DNA of 41,210 nucleotides from Candidatus Rikenella faecigallinarum (GTDB lineage: Bacteria > Bacteroidota > Bacteroidia > Bacteroidales > Rikenellaceae), in contig DXHL01000012.1 in assembly GCA_019113395.1 (NCBI GenBank), positions 1 through 41,210 of the forward strand. Direction: 5' to 3'. The position numbers and the translations under genes were made by a program. Positions 8,162-15,784 of the stretch are shown here, one piece after another. The notes under the pieces are model-generated. The model had not been told where the DNA came from, ran no database searches, and saw only the letters and a list, made by a program, of their open reading frames with translations. The stretch's first letter is position 1. Every line of letters begins with the position of its first letter.

Positions 8162-9832
8162 CTAAAACAGCCCGCTGATGTTCCCCTCTTCGTCAATATC
8201 GATAGCCTCGGCCGCAGGGGTCTCCGGCAGACCCGGCATACGCATAATCTCGCCCGTAATCGGAATCAGGAAACCTGCACCGGCCGCAATCTCAATGTCG
8301 CGCACCGTAATCACAAAATCTTTCGGCCGACCCAACAACGCTGGGTTGTCCGACAACGACTTCTGAGTCTTCGCCATACAGATGGCCAGCCCGTCCAACC
8401 CGAGGTCGGCAATCCGTTTCAGGGCGTTTTTGGCCTTCGGCATATAATCCACCGCCTCTGCCCCGTAAATACTCTTGGCAATGGTTTCGACCTTTTTCAC
8501 GACAGGTTCGTCGAGCGGATAGAGGGGTCGGAAATCCGAACAGCACTTCTGGGTGGCCTCCACCACCAGCTGTGCCAACTCTTCGGCACCGCTGCCCCCG
8601 CCGCCCCATACATCGGCCACGGCGCACGCCACACCCCGCATCGTACAGTAATCCTTCACGAAATGCAACTCCTCGTCGCTGTCCGACACAAAACGGTTGA
8701 TGGCCACCACGGGCGTCAGGTTGAACAACCCGATGTTTTCGATGTGTTTCTGCAGGTTCACAATCCCGCGCTCGAGCGCCTCCACATTCGGCGTCTTCAG
8801 GTCGGCCAACGGTTGTCCGCCGTGGTATTTCAGGGCGCGAATCGTCGCCACCAGCACCACCGCATTGGGCGAAAGACCCGCTGCACGGCACTTGATATCG
8901 AGGAACTTTTCAGCCCCGAGGTCGAACCCGAAGCCCGCTTCCGTCACCGTATAATCGGTCAGCGAAAGTGACATTTCGGTCGCCAACACCGTGTTCGTCC
9001 CCTGCGCAATATTGGCGAACGGCCCCCCGTGCACCAGTGCGGGCGTACCCTCGATGGTCTGCACCAGGTTGGGTTTGATGGCATCCTTCAGCAGTGCCGC
9101 CATCGCCCCTTCGGCATGAAGGTCACGCGCATAGATGGGGCGTTTGTCGTAGGTAAAGCCCACAAAAATATTCCCCAGGCGACGTTTCAGGTCGGCCATG
9201 CTCGTCGCCAGACACAGAATGGCCATCACCTCCGAGGCTGCCGTAATATCGAACCCCGTCTCACGCGGCACCCCCGAAGCCGTACCGCCCAGCCCTACGA
9301 CAATATTACGCAACGAGCGGTCGTTCATATCCATCACCCGTTTCCACGAAATGGTACGCGGGTCGAGCCCCAGCGAACGGTTCTTGCTCTGAATATTGTT
9401 GTCAATCAGTGCGGCCAGCAGGTTGTGCGCCTTTTCGACCGCCGAAAAGTCGCCCGTAAAGTGCAGGTTGATATCCTCCATCGGGAGCACCTGCGACATT
9501 CCACCGCCCGTAGCGCCCCCCTTCAGCCCGAAAACCGGCCCCAGCGACGGTTCGCGAAGCACCACGCACGAGCGTTTCCCGATGCGGTTCAGTGCCTGCG
9601 AAAGGCCTATCGAGACGGTTGTCTTCCCCTCGCCGGCCGGCGTTGGCGAAATGGCCGATACCAGAATGAGTTTTGCGTCACGCCGCTTCTCGCGGTCGAT
9701 ATAGGTCAGCGGTACTTTGGCCTTGTACTTGCCGTACAACTCCAGGTCGTCCGGATTGATTCCCAACTGTTTGGCCACCTCCGTGACCGGTCGCATCCGC
9801 ACCGAGCGGGCAATTTCAATGTCTGTTTTCAT
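8162..9832 (-). CDS. fhs: Formate--tetrahydrofolate ligase
   Basis: The 556-aa protein matches the full length of formyl-THF synthetase, which makes 10-formyl-THF from formate, THF and ATP. Seen are the P-loop-like SPTPAGEGKTT (residues 62-72), LREPSLGPVFGLKGGATGGG for ATP/folate contacts, and ALVHGGPFANIAQGTN and TEAGFGFDLGAEKF, all signatures of the family. It supplies one-carbon units for purines and serine-glycine exchange from fermentative formate. ATG at 9832 gives the normal N-terminus. It is divergent from the glycosyltransferase gene and has its own -7 box. Confidence 0.96.
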   Translation of the reverse strand: MKTDIEIARSVRMRPVTEVAKQLGINPDDLELYGKYKAKVPLTYIDREKRRDAKLILVSAISPTPAGEGKTTVSIGLSQALNRIGKRSCVVLREPSLGPVFGLKGGATGGGMSQVLPMEDINLHFTGDFSAVEKAHNLLAALIDNNIQSKNRSLGLDPRTISWKRVMDMNDRSLRNIVVGLGGTASGVPRETGFDITAASEVMAILCLATSMADLKRRLGNIFVGFTYDKRPIYARDLHAEGAMAALLKDAIKPNLVQTIEGTPALVHGGPFANIAQGTNTVLATEMSLSLTDYTVTEAGFGFDLGAEKFLDIKCRAAGLSPNAVVLVATIRALKYHGGQPLADLKTPNVEALERGIVNLQKHIENIGLFNLTPVVAINRFVSDSDEELHFVKDYCTMRGVACAVADVWGGGGSGAEELAQLVVEATQKCCSDFRPLYPLDEPVVKKVETIAKSIYGAEAVDYMPKAKNALKRIADLGLDGLAICMAKTQKSLSDNPALLGRPKDFVITVRDIEIAAGAGFLIPITGEIMRMPGLPETPAAEAIDIDEEGNISGLF

Positions 9833-9879
9833 AGCCGTTGTAGGGTTTGGAAATGACGGTTTCGTCGTGTTTCAGTTAC

Positions 9880-9887
9880 CAAATATA
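9880..9887 (-). promoter_or_regulatory. fhs promoter -7 box TATATTTG
   Basis: On the minus strand TATATTTG (9887 to 9880) matches TAnnTTTG and lies 48 bp upstream of the fhs start. No clear -33 TTG is seen at the standard distance. Confidence 0.6.
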
Positions 9888-9935
9888 CAACCTTTTTCGT
9901 ACATTAGTGGTTCCAATACCGAACCGCGCTGCGAC

Positions 9936-11081
9936 ATGAAAATTCGTATCCTGGGCCCCGCCCATCCCTACCGAGGCGGCATCGCCAAATTCGACGAAGT
10001 GCTGGCCGACGTCTTCGGACGGCAGGGACACGACGTGAAAATCATCAACTTCACGCTTCAATACCCCTCGTTCCTCTTTCCGGGCCGTACCCAATACACC
10101 CGCATGGCACCGCCCCAGGGTCTGACCATCGAACGGCGTATCAACTCGGTCAATCCGCTGAACTGGCCCTCGGTGGGACGCGCCGTGGCTCGCGAGGAAC
10201 CCGACCTGGTGATTCCCCGTTTCTGGATGCCTTTTATGGGGCCGTCGCTCGGAACCATCGCCCGCAGCATCAAACGGCACCGTCCCCAAACCAAAGTGAT
10301 TGCTCTGGCTGACAATATCGTCCCGCACGAACATCGACCCGGAGACCGTCCCCTGACAGCCTATTTCCTGCGGCAGACCGACGCCGTGGTCTATATGTCG
10401 AACGAAGTGGGAACAGACCTCGACACATTCCGCTATCGCGGTCTGCGAGCCATGTCGCCCCACCCTACCTATGACACCTACGGAGCCCCCGTCACCAAAG
10501 CCGAGGCCTGCCGAGAACTGAACCTCGACCCCACCCTCGACTACGTCCTCTTTTTCGGTTTTATCCGCGACTACAAGGGGCTGGACCTGTTGCTGCAGGC
10601 ATGGGCCCAACTGAAGGCCGCCGGGAAAACCGCGGGACGCAAGTTGTTGGTGGCCGGAGAATACTACGGCAACCAGGAGAAATACGACACCCTTATCCAG
10701 TCGCTTGACCTGACCCACGACATTGTGGTACACGACCGCTACATCGACGAAAATCAGGTGCGGTACTATTTCGGCGCCTCGGACCTGGTCGTACAACCCT
10801 ACAAAAGCGCTACGCAAAGCGGTGTCACACAGGTGGCCTACCACTTCGGCGTGCCGATGGTGGTAACCCACGTGGGTGGGCTTCCAGAGATTGTGCCGGA
10901 TGGGCGCGTGGGCTATGTGGTCGATGTCGAACCGCAGGCCATTGCGGATGCCATCGACCGCTTTTACGCCGAACAGCAGGCAGAACCGTTCCGCAAAAAC
11001 ATCGAGACCGAACGACAACGCTTTACCTGGGAGGCACTGACCGCGACCTTCCTCGACCTCTACCACCAACTCGAAAAATAA
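9936..11081 (+). CDS. Glycosyltransferase, GT4-like
   Basis: A 381-aa protein of GT-B fold. The N-terminus GPAHPYRGGIAKFDEVLADVF is the acceptor-side glycine-rich loop. The C-terminal half has FFGFIRDYKGLDLLLQAWA, then YKSATQSGVTQVAYHFGVPMVVTHVGGLPE, the nucleotide-sugar-binding E-x7-E-like region of GT4/GT1 enzymes. It transfers a sugar from an activated donor, probably to a cell-envelope glycan; donor and acceptor cannot be read from sequence. The ATG at 9936 was preferred to earlier in-frame starts, which would run back into fhs. It leads a co-directional run with the S37 peptidase gene 11 bp downstream. Confidence 0.88.
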   Translation: MKIRILGPAHPYRGGIAKFDEVLADVFGRQGHDVKIINFTLQYPSFLFPGRTQYTRMAPPQGLTIERRINSVNPLNWPSVGRAVAREEPDLVIPRFWMPFMGPSLGTIARSIKRHRPQTKVIALADNIVPHEHRPGDRPLTAYFLRQTDAVVYMSNEVGTDLDTFRYRGLRAMSPHPTYDTYGAPVTKAEACRELNLDPTLDYVLFFGFIRDYKGLDLLLQAWAQLKAAGKTAGRKLLVAGEYYGNQEKYDTLIQSLDLTHDIVVHDRYIDENQVRYYFGASDLVVQPYKSATQSGVTQVAYHFGVPMVVTHVGGLPEIVPDGRVGYVVDVEPQAIADAIDRFYAEQQAEPFRKNIETERQRFTWEALTATFLDLYHQLEK

Positions 11082-11092
11082 TACACCACAAC

Positions 11093-12394
11093 ATGAATAT
11101 CAAATACCTCAGAATCAGCCTATTTTCTCTCGTTCTATTCGTTGCAGGCGTCAGCCTCGCGGCAGCCACGGAACTCTATGACAAACTGATAGCCCTCAAA
11201 GGAGTCATATCGGTCGAAGAGCTTGACAAAGGGTTCTACGAAGAGCGCTACGCCGTGATGTTCGAACAGCCCCTCGACCACAAAAATCCCTCCAAAGGCC
11301 ATTTCGAACAACGTTTTGTAGTGGCTCACGCCGGCTTCGACCGCCCGTCGCTTATCGTCACCGAAGGATACGGCGGGGCACGTGCCCTCAACCCGCGTTT
11401 TCGCGAAGAGCTCTCGGCACGCCTCAACACAAACCAAATCTTTGTCGAACACCGCTACTTCGGCGAATCGACCCCCAACCCGCGTAACTGGAACTACCTC
11501 AACGCCGAGAATGCCGCTGCCGACCTGCACGCTATCCGTCAGGCGCTGGACGAAATATACCCCGCCAAATGGATTGGCTCGGGGATTAGCAAAGGCGGTG
11601 AAAATGCCCTGATATACGGCATGTACTACCCCAAGGATGTCGATGTGACGGTAGCTTATGTGGGTCCCATCTGTTTTGGAGTGGAAGACGGACGCCACGA
11701 GCCCTTCCTCGAACAGGTCGGAACTCCCGAAGAGCGGGCAGCCATTCGTGAGTTCCAAACCGAAGTGCTCAAGCGCCGCAAAGAGCTGGTTCCCCTGTTC
11801 GACGAATACTGCAAGTCAAAAGGCTATCGCTTCCGTACCAACATCGACGAAATCTTTGACCTCTGCGTGCTGGAATATTCCTTCTCGATGTGGCAGTGGG
11901 GCACGCCCGTCAGCGTCATTCCCGCCTCGGACTCTCCCCATCAGGAGCTGCTGGACCACCTGATTGCCACCGTTTCGCCCGACTACTTCGCCATCAACGA
12001 CGAACCCACGTTCTTCGTACAGGCACAACGCGAACTCGGCTACTACGGCTATGACACCACTCCGTTCGAGGGGCTGCTCTCCATCAAATCGGCCAAAGGG
12101 TATCTGCCGCGGGTACTGCTGCCCGACGACGCACGGCGCATCCGCTTCAGCGACGGACTCTCGAAAAAAATTGTCGCCTACTACAAAACCCACGACCCGC
12201 GGCTCATCTGCATCTACGGGGAGAACGACCCGTGGAGCGCAGCGATGCTCGATTCTGCCCTTTTTGTCGGAAAACAGAACATGAAACTCTACGTCGAACC
12301 GGGCGGCAGCCATCGGGCACGTATCAACACCCAAAGCGAAGAGATACAGAACCAAATCTGGAAGACCCTCGAAGAGTGGCTCTTCGGCATCTAA
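11093..12394 (+). CDS. Secreted S37-family (PS-10) serine aminopeptidase
   Basis: A 433-aa protein starting with a cleavable-looking signal peptide (hydrophobic residues 7-24, ending near AAA). It has an alpha/beta-hydrolase layout: EGYGGARALNPRF near residue 91, EHRYFGESTPNP near 119, the nucleophile elbow GISKGG (Ser166), GENDPWSAAM near 385 for Asp, and GGSHRARI near 404 for His. This set fits the S37 tripeptidyl aminopeptidase family (PF05576); Bacteroidota members are often labelled S28. It probably removes peptides from the N-termini of exported oligopeptides in the periplasm. prmA follows after 25 bp. Confidence 0.85.
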   Translation: MNIKYLRISLFSLVLFVAGVSLAAATELYDKLIALKGVISVEELDKGFYEERYAVMFEQPLDHKNPSKGHFEQRFVVAHAGFDRPSLIVTEGYGGARALNPRFREELSARLNTNQIFVEHRYFGESTPNPRNWNYLNAENAAADLHAIRQALDEIYPAKWIGSGISKGGENALIYGMYYPKDVDVTVAYVGPICFGVEDGRHEPFLEQVGTPEERAAIREFQTEVLKRRKELVPLFDEYCKSKGYRFRTNIDEIFDLCVLEYSFSMWQWGTPVSVIPASDSPHQELLDHLIATVSPDYFAINDEPTFFVQAQRELGYYGYDTTPFEGLLSIKSAKGYLPRVLLPDDARRIRFSDGLSKKIVAYYKTHDPRLICIYGENDPWSAAMLDSALFVGKQNMKLYVEPGGSHRARINTQSEEIQNQIWKTLEEWLFGI

Positions 12395-12419
12395 CCTCCA
12401 CTCTACACACCACCACAGT

Positions 12420-13277
12420 ATGAACTACATCGAATACAACATCAACGTAGCCGGTTCGGACGAAGGCGAAATGGTTATTGCCGAGTTGGCCGACATGGGT
12501 TTCGAAAGTTTTTCGGACTACCTGCCCGACGGTTTCATGGCGGGTGCCGGGAGCGTCAAATGCTACATTGCTGCCGACACGGAGGCCGACAAGAACACTC
12601 ACACCCGCATCCAGAACTTTCTGTACGACGGAGGATACCCCTACGAACGTAACGAAATTGAACAACAGAACTGGAATGCCGAGTGGGAGTCGCACTTCGA
12701 ACCGATTGACATTCTGAACGGTCTGTGCTACATTCGCGCCCCGTTCCACGCTCCGCACGGAGCCCAATACGAGATTGTGATTATGCCCAAGATGTCGTTC
12801 GGGACGGGCCACCATGCCACAACCCACCTGATGGTGGAACAGATGCTGGCGTTGGACTTTGGCGGAGCATCGGTGCTCGACATGGGGAGCGGTACGGGTA
12901 TCCTGGCCATTTTGGCAGCCATGCGGGGTGCCGTGGTGGTCGATGCCGTGGACATTGACGAATGGGCCTATGAAAACTGCCTCGAAAACGTACAGACCAA
13001 CGAAGTACAGACCGTGGTGTGTCCGATCTTGGGCGATGTAAAGGCTATCGGGGGGAAGGTGTATGACTATATCCTGGCCAACATCAACCGCAACATCCTG
13101 ATGGCCGATATGTCCCGCTATGCCGAGTCGCTGCGACGCGGCGGGCTGCTGCTGGTGAGCGGCATTCTGGAGGCCGACGTGGATACGATTGTACGGACGG
13201 CTCGGGAGGCAGGCCTGCACCAGACCGCTACCAATACGCGCGAGGGGTGGGCACAGATTACGTTCCAAAAGGCATAA
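12420..13277 (+). CDS. prmA: Ribosomal protein L11 methyltransferase
   Basis: The 285-aa protein has an N-terminal ferredoxin-like substrate-recognition domain (residues 1-~60) and a class I SAM methyltransferase domain. Diagnostic are MSFGTGHHATTHLM (125-138) and motif I LDMGSGTGILAI (153-164), followed by VDAVDIDEWA and YDYILANINRNIL (the catalytic-site N-x-N pattern). PrmA trimethylates lysines of ribosomal protein L11. It follows the S37 gene closely and precedes the acetyltransferase by 19 bp. Confidence 0.93.
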   Translation: MNYIEYNINVAGSDEGEMVIAELADMGFESFSDYLPDGFMAGAGSVKCYIAADTEADKNTHTRIQNFLYDGGYPYERNEIEQQNWNAEWESHFEPIDILNGLCYIRAPFHAPHGAQYEIVIMPKMSFGTGHHATTHLMVEQMLALDFGGASVLDMGSGTGILAILAAMRGAVVVDAVDIDEWAYENCLENVQTNEVQTVVCPILGDVKAIGGKVYDYILANINRNILMADMSRYAESLRRGGLLLVSGILEADVDTIVRTAREAGLHQTATNTREGWAQITFQKA

Positions 13278-13296
13278 CCCGCACTCCGCTATTCCG

Positions 13297-13860
13297 ATGC
13301 TGCTACAAAACGACCTTATCCGGCTGCGGGCCATGGAGCCTGCGGATGCCGAGGCGATGTACCGCTGGGAAAACGACACCGCGCTGTGGAACCTCGGTGA
13401 GGCGACCCGCCCCTTTTCGCGGGCAGCCGTGGAGGAGTTTATCGCACAGGCATCACTGGATATCTATCAGGCTCGACAGTTGCGCCTGATGATTGAGCCG
13501 CAGGCCTCTACCCCAGCGACGTCTACGACAAGCGGAGCAAGTGCGGTGGGATGCATCGACCTCTTCTGTTTCGACCCGCTGCATCGGAGGGCTGGAGTGG
13601 GGATACTGGTGTACGAACCCGCCTGTCGGCGGAAGGGGTATGGCTTGGCGGCGCTGCAACTACTGACGAAATATGCCTTTCAGCACTTGGAAATGAGGCA
13701 GTTGTGGGCCGATATCCCGTTGTCGAACACCGCATCGATGCGGCTGTTCGACAAGGCGGGATTCACGGGCGAGGCTATCCGCCGAGCCTGGGTGCGTACC
13801 CCAACAGGAACGTATGAAGATGCCCGCTTTGTGCAATGCCTTAACACCCAAATCGGTTAA
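13297..13860 (+). CDS. GNAT-family N-acetyltransferase
   Basis: A 187-aa acetyltransferase. Residues 7-35 (LIRLRAMEPADAEAMYRWENDTALW) are the usual RimJ/SpeG-type start. The acetyl-CoA loop is ILVYEPACRRKGYGLAAL near 106-123, followed by the late motif NTASMRLFDKAGFTGEAIRR. A Ser/Thr/Ala-rich insert (ASTPATSTTSGAS) at about 69-81 looks like a loose loop. The substrate is not known; SpeG-like polyamine or ribosomal-protein acetylation are both possible. The ATG at 13297 was chosen because it lies after the prmA stop and gives the family N-terminus. Confidence 0.85.
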   Translation: MLLQNDLIRLRAMEPADAEAMYRWENDTALWNLGEATRPFSRAAVEEFIAQASLDIYQARQLRLMIEPQASTPATSTTSGASAVGCIDLFCFDPLHRRAGVGILVYEPACRRKGYGLAALQLLTKYAFQHLEMRQLWADIPLSNTASMRLFDKAGFTGEAIRRAWVRTPTGTYEDARFVQCLNTQIG

Positions 13861-13903
13861 ATTTTTACGAAAATTCGGTCAAAAATGACCTCTTTTACGC
13901 TCT

Positions 13904-14509
13904 ATGGACGCATCGAACGACCTGCTCCTGCGCATCGAACAGCTCGAGGCTGAAAATCGGAGGCTGCGCGAACGCGAAGCCGACAGCCTGCAAACCCTTC
14001 ACACCCTGATACGCAAACTGCCGGCTGCGGCAGTAGCGCTTGGGGCGGGAAGCGTCGTGCTGCGAGCAAACGAACCCTTTGTACGAACCGGAGGTTACCG
14101 CACCATGCAGTTGGCCGAAAGAACCCCTGCACTGACCGGGGTGGCGTTGCGGGAGGTGCTGCCCGAGGAGCTGTGCGCAAGAGCCGAAAATACGCAGGCT
14201 ACGGGCGAAGACATCGAACGGGAAGATGTCCTGTGGAACGGGACTCCCTATACCTTTTCCGTCTACAACATTCGCCGCGGCGAGCTGACCATCCTGTTGC
14301 TGCGGAATTTGGCTGCGCCCGACATTCGGGTCGAGGAACTCACCGCACGGCTCCAGGAGGCCGCCGACCGCAATATCCGCATGACCCAGCAAATCGCCTT
14401 TCTGCTGGGCGAGGAGGTCTCGGAGAGTGCGAAGAGTATCGGGTCAGTAATCCGTGCGCTGCAGGCAACGAACGGACATCCGCAAACGGAGGAGTATGAA
14501 GAGCGTTGA
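13904..14509 (+). CDS. Coiled-coil, PAS-like protein paired with a SpoIIE phosphatase
   Basis: A 201-aa cytoplasmic protein. Residues 6-35 are a heptad-like coiled coil (LLLRIEQLEAENRRLREREAD). The middle (about 40-140) has the size and pattern of a PAS-like sensor fold (VALGAGSVVLRANEPFVRTGG ... FSVYNIRRGELTILLLRNL), and a second coiled coil follows. No catalytic motif is seen. Its last 14 bp overlap the start of the SpoIIE phosphatase gene, so the two are very likely translated together. A role as sensor or partner that controls the phosphatase is inferred. In other anaerobes PAS and SpoIIE proteins occur beside Fe-only hydrogenase genes, but none is present here. Confidence 0.6.
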   Translation: MDASNDLLLRIEQLEAENRRLREREADSLQTLHTLIRKLPAAAVALGAGSVVLRANEPFVRTGGYRTMQLAERTPALTGVALREVLPEELCARAENTQATGEDIEREDVLWNGTPYTFSVYNIRRGELTILLLRNLAAPDIRVEELTARLQEAADRNIRMTQQIAFLLGEEVSESAKSIGSVIRALQATNGHPQTEEYEER

Positions 14510-15683
14510 TTTATATGTAGAGACCGTGTGCCAGCAGGCCTGTTGCGGAAACGAGGCGCCGTGCGGCGACCGTTTCCTGCAACAGCAATTCCCCGCCCAA
14601 GGCCACACGGTGGTGGTGCTCTCGGACGGAATGGGCCACGGCATCAAGGCCAACCTGCTCTCGACCCTGACCGCTTCGATATTCATGGGCATGGCCGGTG
14701 CTCCGCAATCCATCGAAACCACGGCTCGCACGGTGATGCAAACCCTTCCGGTGTGCAGCGTGCGGAAAATCAGCTACTCGACCTTTACGCTGGTCGATAT
14801 CGACCATCGGGCGGGTGTGGTTCACCTGATTGAATACGACAACCCACAGGCCTATGTTTTCCGTCGCGGGGTTCCGTTCCCCGTAACGCGTCAGGCACAC
14901 CCCTACACCCACCCGCAGACAGGACGGATGCAGACCTTCTATACCAGTTCGTTTCGGATGGAGTGCGGCGACCGTGTGGTGGTGGTGACGGACGGAGTGA
15001 CGCAAAGCGGGATAGGTCGTGAGGGTTTTGATGCCTTTGGGTGGGGTCGTGCAGCGGTGGGGGATTTCTTGGCGGGTCTGCTGGAGCGCGACGCGGAGAT
15101 AACGCCGCGGAGTATGGCGTCGGCAGTCGTTGAGCGAGCCGTGGCGAACGATGAGGGGATTCCGCGCGACGACATCAGTTGTGTGTCGATACAGATACGT
15201 CGCCCGTGGCGAGTGATGCTGTGTTCGTGTCCGCCGTCGTTGTCGAGCGATGTGAGCGCCCTGGCCGAGGAGCTGCGTGCTTTTGAGGGGCGCAAAATCG
15301 TGTGCGGTCATCGGTTGGCGGAGCAGATTGCCACGTCGTGGGGAGTTCCGCTGCGCCAGCAACTGACCTCGACCGACCCTGAACTGCCACCGCAGTGGGA
15401 GATTGAGGGGTTGGATTTGGTGAGCGAAGGCCTGCTGACCCTGAGCAAGGTCTTGGAGATACTGGAGCGCTATTCGGAGATTCCGACGGGTCGTGGAGCT
15501 GCGTACCATATCTGCGAGTTACTGTTGGGAGCCGACCGCATCGAGCTGGTGATAGGGATGCGTCGGAGCAACACGGCAGAGGCGGATACGGAGGCGTTGA
15601 TATTGCGTCGAAAGATATTGGGAGCTATTGCGCGGCGTTTGGAGGGTGGTTTTTCGAAGCAGGTAGAGGTACGTTATTTGTAG
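14496..15683 (+). CDS. SpoIIE-family (PP2C-type) serine phosphatase
   Basis: A 395-aa protein whose first ~230 residues form a SpoIIE/PP2C domain. Metal-binding acidic residues are seen in VLSDGMGHG (43-49), VVVVTDGVTQ near 163-170 and GIPRDDISCVSI near 223-234. The remaining ~160 residues are a separate domain of unknown job. Such phosphatases usually act on anti-anti-sigma or similar regulator proteins, but no STAS or anti-sigma kinase gene is close by. The start at ATG 14496 lies inside the end of the PAS-like gene (14-bp overlap) and gives a better N-terminus than upstream codons. GC content is high, and the gene ends before a GC-rich hairpin. Confidence 0.82.
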   Translation: MKSVDLYVETVCQQACCGNEAPCGDRFLQQQFPAQGHTVVVLSDGMGHGIKANLLSTLTASIFMGMAGAPQSIETTARTVMQTLPVCSVRKISYSTFTLVDIDHRAGVVHLIEYDNPQAYVFRRGVPFPVTRQAHPYTHPQTGRMQTFYTSSFRMECGDRVVVVTDGVTQSGIGREGFDAFGWGRAAVGDFLAGLLERDAEITPRSMASAVVERAVANDEGIPRDDISCVSIQIRRPWRVMLCSCPPSLSSDVSALAEELRAFEGRKIVCGHRLAEQIATSWGVPLRQQLTSTDPELPPQWEIEGLDLVSEGLLTLSKVLEILERYSEIPTGRGAAYHICELLLGADRIELVIGMRRSNTAEADTEALILRRKILGAIARRLEGGFSKQVEVRYL

Positions 15684-15708
15684 GGGGCAGGGGTAGCGAT
15701 AAAAAGGG

Positions 15709-15745
15709 GCGCCGCCGCGGCACGGGTGTTGTGCTGCGGCGGCGC
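15709..15745. terminator. GC-rich hairpin between the phosphatase gene and the fimbrial operon
   Basis: A 15-bp stem (arms 15709-15723 and 15731-15745, one G-U pair) with a 7-nt loop separates two convergent units. It lacks a strong T run (TGTTGTTGG follows), but placement and stability suggest a shared terminator. Confidence 0.6.
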
Positions 15746-15784
15746 TGTTGTTGGGGTTTCCCCCGCGTTGGTTTGTCTAACCTG

